From the NCBI RefSeq assembly GCF_003369915.1, contig NC_046674.1, forward strand, positions 7,564,001 to 7,628,000: DNA of 64,000 nucleotides, written 5' to 3'. Within the stretch, counting starts at the first letter, position 1. Every line of letters begins with the position of its first letter. The translations under genes were made by a program, and so were the position numbers. Under the pieces are notes generated by a model. It saw only the letters and a list, made by a program, of their open reading frames with translations, searched no databases and had not been told where the DNA came from. The stretch comes from Drosophila miranda (taxonomy: Eukaryota > Arthropoda > Insecta > Diptera > Drosophilidae). Shown here piece after piece: positions 59,975 through 64,000 of this stretch.

Positions 59975-61319
59975 CTATACATCCGTACATCCTGGTCCAG
60001 ATGGCTTGGTCGTGCGGCAAGTGAAGGCGGATGCATTGAAGTACGGCTTGGTAGCGACACAATTATAGACTATGCCCTTCCAACTGTTCTCCCTATAGAT
60101 GCAATTGATGTAGCTGGAAAAGGAAAACCCGATTAGTTTCGATAGCTGGTCAGGGGGATATCGTGGACCTACCTCGTGCACACAGTGTCCCCGGGTATGG
60201 CATAGCGACCGGCGGTGGTGATGCCTTGACAATAGACGGTCTCCGCTGGTAGGGTGGTCTGAGTAGTAGGCTCCTCTGTGGTTGGAGACACTGTGGTTGG
60301 TGTCACTGTGGTTGGGGTCACTGTGGTTGGCGTCACTGTGGTTGGGGTCACTGTGGTTGGGGTCACTGTTGTTGGAGTTGCCTCTGTTGGTGTGTTTACT
60401 GTGGTTGGTGTTGTCTCTGTGGGAAGGGTTACAGTGGGAGTGGGACTAGGTTCTGTTGGAATGGTGACTGTGGTGGGGGAGGTCTCTGTGGGAGTGTTTT
60501 CTGTGGTTGGGGTGGTCTCTGTGGAAGGATTTGGTGTGGGAGTAGGAGTGGTCTCTGTGGGAGATGTTACTGTGGTTGGAGTGGTCTCAGTAGGAGTGTT
60601 TACTGTAGGAGTGGAAGTGGAGTCTGTTGGAAGGGTTACTGTGGTTGAGTCTGTGGTAGGGTCTACTGTTGTGATCTCTGTTGTTGCTGTGGAAGGATTC
60701 ACAGTGGTTACAGTCGGATCATCGGAAGGGGACGCTGTGGTTACCGGACTAGTGTCCACTAAGGTGGTTTCGATAGGTAATTCATCGGCGAAAACTAGCC
60801 CAGGTAGATCGCATACGTCGCCGGTCGCGCCCTTGCAATGGGAGACACAGGGTGTACCCGTAGCAGCTGAAGCCGTACTGCACACGTAATTGCTCTTGCA
60901 TGTCTGTGTGTACGCGGTGATCGCCCCATTGCTGCAGGCGGCAAAGGTGTTACGCGAGGTGCAAGTGAACTTGGTGGCGATATCGGCACAAACACCGCAC
61001 ACGGAAACATCGCCGCAGCCCCTTAGCACACTCGTACTGTTAGCCATGCAGGTGGCATGGTAATCCGTGCAGATGGCCCTCTCGCTGGGGCACGTGTAGT
61101 TTTGCGTCTGGTCGCGCACACCTATCAAAGCCGATTCATTAGATAGAAGACTCCGTGGTAGGCCAATCACTTACCATCGAAGCATAATTGGAACTGGGTC
61201 TCGCTAATGCACGCGTGAGAGTTCACGCACCGGCCACAGACAGCATCCACGGCGGCTGGCGACAGGAGGATGGCTGCGAGCACAGCGAGCGACAATATCT
61301 GAAACTTGGACACCTCCAT
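59975..61319 (-). CDS. secreted mucin-like peritrophin-related protein (cluster gene F)
   Basis: Exons 61,175-61,319, 60,173-61,121 and 59,975-60,113 give 410 residues. Introns are 61,122-61,174 (G|GTAAGT, TGATAG|G) and 60,114-60,172 (AG|GTAGGT, TTCCAG|C). The signal peptide is residues about 1-27 (FQILSLAVLAAILLSPAAVDA). Cys-rich modules CGRCVNSHAC...LC and CGVCADIATKFTC...C follow. Residues about 165-342 are a Thr/Pro mucin domain made of TPTETTPTTV-type units, ending in five TPTTV pentamers. The C-terminus is a CBM14-like module (YC...GRYAIPG...VCTRSYINC...YNCVATKPYFN...C). The intron sits in the same place of the CBM14 motif as in A, B, C and E. The start at 61,319 is the first ATG that directly precedes the signal peptide. 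Confidence 0.85.
60255..60720 (-). repeat. Thr/Pro-coding degenerate tandem repeat
   Basis: Degenerate 15-30-bp units rich in ACTGTGGTTGG (plus strand), with five nearly identical 15-bp (TPTTV) units at about 60,295-60,375. Encodes the mucin domain of gene F; likely length-polymorphic. Confidence 0.85.
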
Positions 61320-61682
61320 CTCTAGTTGGCAATTAATGATCGGGCACCTGCGTGTCAGGCCTTTTAAAGCCAAGCCGCTTGGTCATATCTTTATGGTGGA
61401 GGGTCTGCGAGATGCTCGTGCTATTATCTTTCAATGCCGTGCAGGGGCCATAAAGTTGATGATCCGGCCATTTTGGCCTCTTCCTAGTAAGCTAATCTTG
61501 CGAATATTCCGGTAGCCACCATGCTGTCATATATTTTAATGTTTTCGCAGGATTAGGCCCAGGTTATCTCGTGTTTGTGTGTGTCGAAGATCTCTTGAAG
61601 AATTGGCTTCTGTTTTTTCTCATATAAAATGAGGCATTTGTTGGCGACTCTCGTTCAGTCAGTTCTTGAAATTCCAGCCAAA
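61320..61682. promoter_or_regulatory. divergent promoter region of cluster genes F (minus) and G (plus)
   Basis: For G: TATAAAA at 61,623-61,629 and TTCAGTC at 61,655-61,660 (+1 about 61,657; leader about 26 nt). For F: TTTAAAAG (61,361-61,368) and GATCATTA (about 61,334-61,341). Between them lie two GATAA sites on the minus strand (about 61,424-61,429 and 61,564-61,569), plus AAGATAT near 61,385. Confidence 0.55.
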
Positions 61683-62223
61683 ATGCAGCAGTACCAGTTC
61701 CTCAGGACTCTGGTGAGCTTTCCAGAGAAACCAATTACAAATGATGTTTGTATATTAATGGTTGCAAGGTCTTATCGAACAGTGCCTCTTCCTGATGATC
61801 AGTTCGATGGTGGTTTACATCCAAAGCGAATGTGATATATGCCAGAGCAATAACAATGTGGCTTGTGTAAATACGACGCACTACCGCTTCTGTTTGGACA
61901 ACGTCGAGCCAGGAGCAATTTTGCCATGTGATGATGGCGAAGTCTGCACTAGTCTAGCCAAAATCTGTGTTCCGGAGGGTGCCTATGAACCATCATGCCA
62001 AGACTCTGAAGAAACAACACCCGACGAGTGTCCCAGCTGCACAGCCAGCTCTCTGTTCGTCTGCACCAGTCGCACCACCTTCCAGCAGTGCAACGGCACC
62101 ACATTGACCGATCGCGTCATCAAGTGCAACGACGGCAAGTTCTGTTCGATGGCGTCGGGTAAATACTGTGTGGGCGAGTGCGAGCTACCCGGCGACATTG
62201 AGTGCGATAGAGATGCATCCTAA
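61683..62223 (+). CDS. short secreted Cys-rich protein without chitin-binding module (cluster gene G)
   Basis: Exons 61,683-61,712 and 61,783-62,223, 70-bp intron (CTG|GTGAGC ... CGAACAG|TGC, phase 0), 156 residues. Joining them makes a clean signal peptide (MQQYQFLRTLCLFLMISSMV). An acceptor 12 bp earlier (TTGCAAG) would break the frame. Two Cys-rich modules follow: CDICQSNNNVAC...FCLD...CDDGEVC, and CPSCTASSLFVC...FQQC...CNDGKFC. The protein ends at IECDRDAS without any CBM14 module, unlike its neighbours, so it is a half-length member. The acceptor has a poor pyrimidine tract. Two AATAAA signals follow at 62,278 and 62,290. Confidence 0.75.
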
Positions 62224-62785
62224 GCGGCGTTAAGTCTAAGTTATAAAGCTGAATATTTGAAATGAAAATATGTACCAAATAAATCAATGAATAAATTCTG
62301 ATAAAAATATTAAGTTTAAATCATGTGTTTGATTCGATTAAAGCATTAAAGATTAAAGCAGGTAAAACTCTAAGACAGATTCTTATCTTGTTTATCTAAG
62401 TAGTTTATCTAGAAGATATCTTATCAGTTGTATTAACATCAACAATTCAGCTGATACGACGCACTGTAACGGATAGTATAAGTGCACATTTCTTCAGTAG
62501 AAAACAATCTTATTATTTTATAGGTATCTTTTATTAGATGTATTTATTGATCTGGTGCATATTTTCCAAGCCATCTAATTTTTCGGCTCTTTTTTAACTT
62601 GAAAAAACCCCTAACCTTAGAAGCAAGACCTTTGAAAATAAATATTATAATCTACTCGGGCCCTGATCGGGGTTTGGGGCATACAGATCTCTGACTTTTA
62701 ACTCAGCTTCTCGTATTCTTGAATCTACATTTATTACGACTCGTACAAGTATACCGAACACATTCAGGAAATTTAATTCCAAGCG
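62224..62785. other. spacer between cluster gene G and the TMX-like gene
   Basis: AT-rich spacer with the 3' signals of gene G at its left end and presumably the promoter of the TMX-like gene at its right. No clear TATA box; a TCAGC at about 62,703 is the only initiator-like site noticed. Confidence 0.4.
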
Positions 62786-63550
62786 ATGATCAAATACAAT
62801 ATATACGCGTTGCTGTTAACGGCATTGCTGGGCTGCACTCTGGGAAAGGAACTATGTCCAGGATCATCAGGAGAGAGGCGCGCTGTGGTACACTTGGACG
62901 AGGGCTGCTGGGAGCAAGTGTTGAAGGGCGAGTGGATGGTGGGCTTCTGCTTGCCCCTGGCTAAGAACTGCAGCCAGTTCGAGAGGGTGTGGACCGATTT
63001 TGCCACTGCAATGCAACGGAATGAGAGCCGGGTGGAGGTGGCTACCATGCTGATTGAGTATTCCGGGACCATCGTTGCACGTTTCTCGGTGAACCGTGTG
63101 CCCAGTATTCTTCATGTACGCAACGGATCCTTCCGAGAGCTACCCGTAGCTTACACCGTGAATGAGTTGATGGAGCTGGCCCTGTGGAAGTGGAACAAGA
63201 TCCAGCCGATGACCTTCTGGCGTCACCCCAACGGCTGCATAATAGAAACAAAAGTCCGCTACCTCCAAGCCATCGAAATGGTCTTCAACACCAAGCTCTT
63301 CGGGGGTGACTACAGTCGGGCCAGCTTGATCGTGGGTGTCTGCAGCTTTCTGTTGTTCTCATCTGCAGTGACAGGCGCCTGCGCAGTGTATACTGCTATA
63401 AAGGACCTGCTGAAGCCCAAGAAGATCCAAGTCGAAGCCCCTAAGATGCAGTCTCAATCGTCAACTGGAGTTTTGGAAACACTGAAATCATCAGAACAAA
63501 ATTTCGATTCTGCCACTAGCTCATGTTTGAAGCTAGCCAAAATTGATTGA
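62786..63550 (+). CDS. TMX1-like membrane thioredoxin with lost CXXC
   Basis: A single exon of 254 residues. The signal peptide (YALLLTALLGCTLG, residues about 5-20) is followed by a thioredoxin fold (about 35-130): WEQVLKGEWMVGFCLP, a cis-proline VPSILH and the TMX1-type WNKIQPMTFW. A hydrophobic membrane segment (about 182-207, IVGVCSFLLFSSAVTGACAV) and a basic cytosolic tail (LKPKKIQ) come next. TMX proteins are ER-membrane disulfide exchangers. In this copy, APWCPAC of the family reads LPLAKNC: the first, reactive cysteine is Ala and only the second remains, so normal oxidoreductase activity is not expected. Cys at FCLP, four residues earlier, might compensate. The absence of introns and the divergence suggest a derived, perhaps testis- or gut-specific copy. 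Confidence 0.85.
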   Translation: MIKYNIYALLLTALLGCTLGKELCPGSSGERRAVVHLDEGCWEQVLKGEWMVGFCLPLAKNCSQFERVWTDFATAMQRNESRVEVATMLIEYSGTIVARFSVNRVPSILHVRNGSFRELPVAYTVNELMELALWKWNKIQPMTFWRHPNGCIIETKVRYLQAIEMVFNTKLFGGDYSRASLIVGVCSFLLFSSAVTGACAVYTAIKDLLKPKKIQVEAPKMQSQSSTGVLETLKSSEQNFDSATSSCLKLAKID

Positions 63551-63734
63551 TATCTAAATTTGAATACAAGATCATTTGAGCCGTTAATTAATTACACAAA
63601 TTGAATGTTTATCAAAAATATAAAATCCGATGTGTTTAGGAAACAAATGCAGCTGTATTTAGCAGGCAGACTTCCTCGTTCCGTTTAGAAGCTCAAAACG
63701 AAGCTATACCCTTCGATCCAAGTCCACTTGATAT
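63551..63734. other. 3' flank of the TMX-like gene
   Basis: Non-coding; contains the presumed 3' ends of the TMX-like gene and of the convergent right-edge gene. Confidence 0.4.
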
Positions 63735-63828
63735 TCATAGTCCGTATCCATTTTGGTTTTTATAATAAGTATACACGGCTATAGAGCATATAATGTACAG
63801 GGCTAAAAGGCAGAGGATTCCATAATTT

Positions 63829-63987
63829 TTACGACTTGCCCAGTGGAATAATGATCCAGTGGATGACGAGTGTACTCAGGCCACAGACAAATATGGATGT
63901 GCTTATCTTATAATCAGATAGGATGCCGAAGCTGTCAATAGCCTTGCAGAAAGCAGCTTGGTTCCTTTCATATGCACCCGCAATTGA
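63829..63987 (-). CDS. probable last exon of an unknown membrane protein (partial)
   Basis: Minus-strand frame with gene-like codon use, ending at TAA 63,829-63,831: ...AFCKAIDSFGILSDYK, then a hydrophobic stretch STSIFVCGLSTLVIHWIIIP and LGKS. An in-frame TGA at 63,988-63,990 limits it. The real exon probably starts at an acceptor such as TGAAAG|GAACC (63,964), with the rest beyond the window. A second hydrophobic frame nearby (stop 63,735-63,737; GILCLLALYIICSIAVYTYY) has weaker codon use and could instead be the true end. I do not recognise the protein. Confidence 0.4.
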   Translation of the reverse strand, partial: SIAGAYERNQAAFCKAIDSFGILSDYKISTSIFVCGLSTLVIHWIIIPLGKS

Positions 63988-64000
63988 TCAAGCAGTGCGC

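Noticed and set aside
60278..60889. 203-codon plus-strand Val/Gly-rich open frame
   Set aside because: Antisense shadow of the Thr/Pro mucin repeat of gene F.
1..64000. tRNA, rRNA and microRNA genes
   Set aside because: I looked for T-loop GGTTCRA motifs with matching stems and for obvious long hairpins; nothing was convincing apart from the imperfect inverted repeat near 33.65 kb.

Overview
The window is animal nuclear DNA from a Drosophila species. Introns of 57-70 bp, TATA plus TCAGT initiator promoters, abundant CA, GA and poly(G) runs, and the recognisable first coding exon of dally all point there. The gene content matches what I remember of D. melanogaster 66D-66E on 3L (Muller element D). 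The sequence is not close to D. melanogaster; an obscura-group fly is my best guess, but I cannot fix the species from sequence alone.

Layout. (1) About 1-33.4 kb is the 5' end of dally, a glypican heparan-sulfate proteoglycan core protein on the minus strand. Its first coding exon is at 32,314-32,596 and it is followed by an intron that runs off the left edge (more than 32 kb). Nested in this intron, on the same strand, is an intronless 903-codon gene (20,429-23,140). It encodes a mitochondrial NAD-isocitrate-dehydrogenase-alpha-like protein with a 560-residue proline-rich extension and a lost catalytic lysine; it is probably the counterpart of D. melanogaster CG32026. The rest of the intron is non-coding and rich in microsatellites. 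Its 27.1-31.9 kb part is packed with about 60 copies of the hexamer AGATAC/GTATCT.

(2) About 33.5-52.7 kb is gene-poor. It holds a decayed selenophosphate-synthetase (SelD/SPS1-type) retropseudogene at 46.33-47.08 kb, a sharply AT-rich block near 48.2-48.8 kb, and possible mobile-element debris near 33.6-34.2 kb.

(3) 52.7-62.3 kb is a tandem cluster of seven small secreted Cys-rich genes. Most have a signal peptide, one or two short Cys-rich modules and, in all but one, a C-terminal peritrophin-A/CBM14-like chitin-binding module split by a short intron at the same codon. Two members carry mucin-like Thr/Ser/Pro domains. Several promoters have GATAAG sites just upstream of TATA and Inr elements, which suggests coordinated midgut expression, perhaps for peritrophic-matrix or gut-lining proteins. 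(4) 62.8-63.55 kb holds a TMX1-like membrane thioredoxin whose CXXC motif is lost. The 3' end of another, minus-strand gene probably lies at the right edge.

Exon structures were derived by hand from splice signals and reading-frame continuity, with no transcript data. Most other long open frames are chance frames through simple repeats or antisense shadows.
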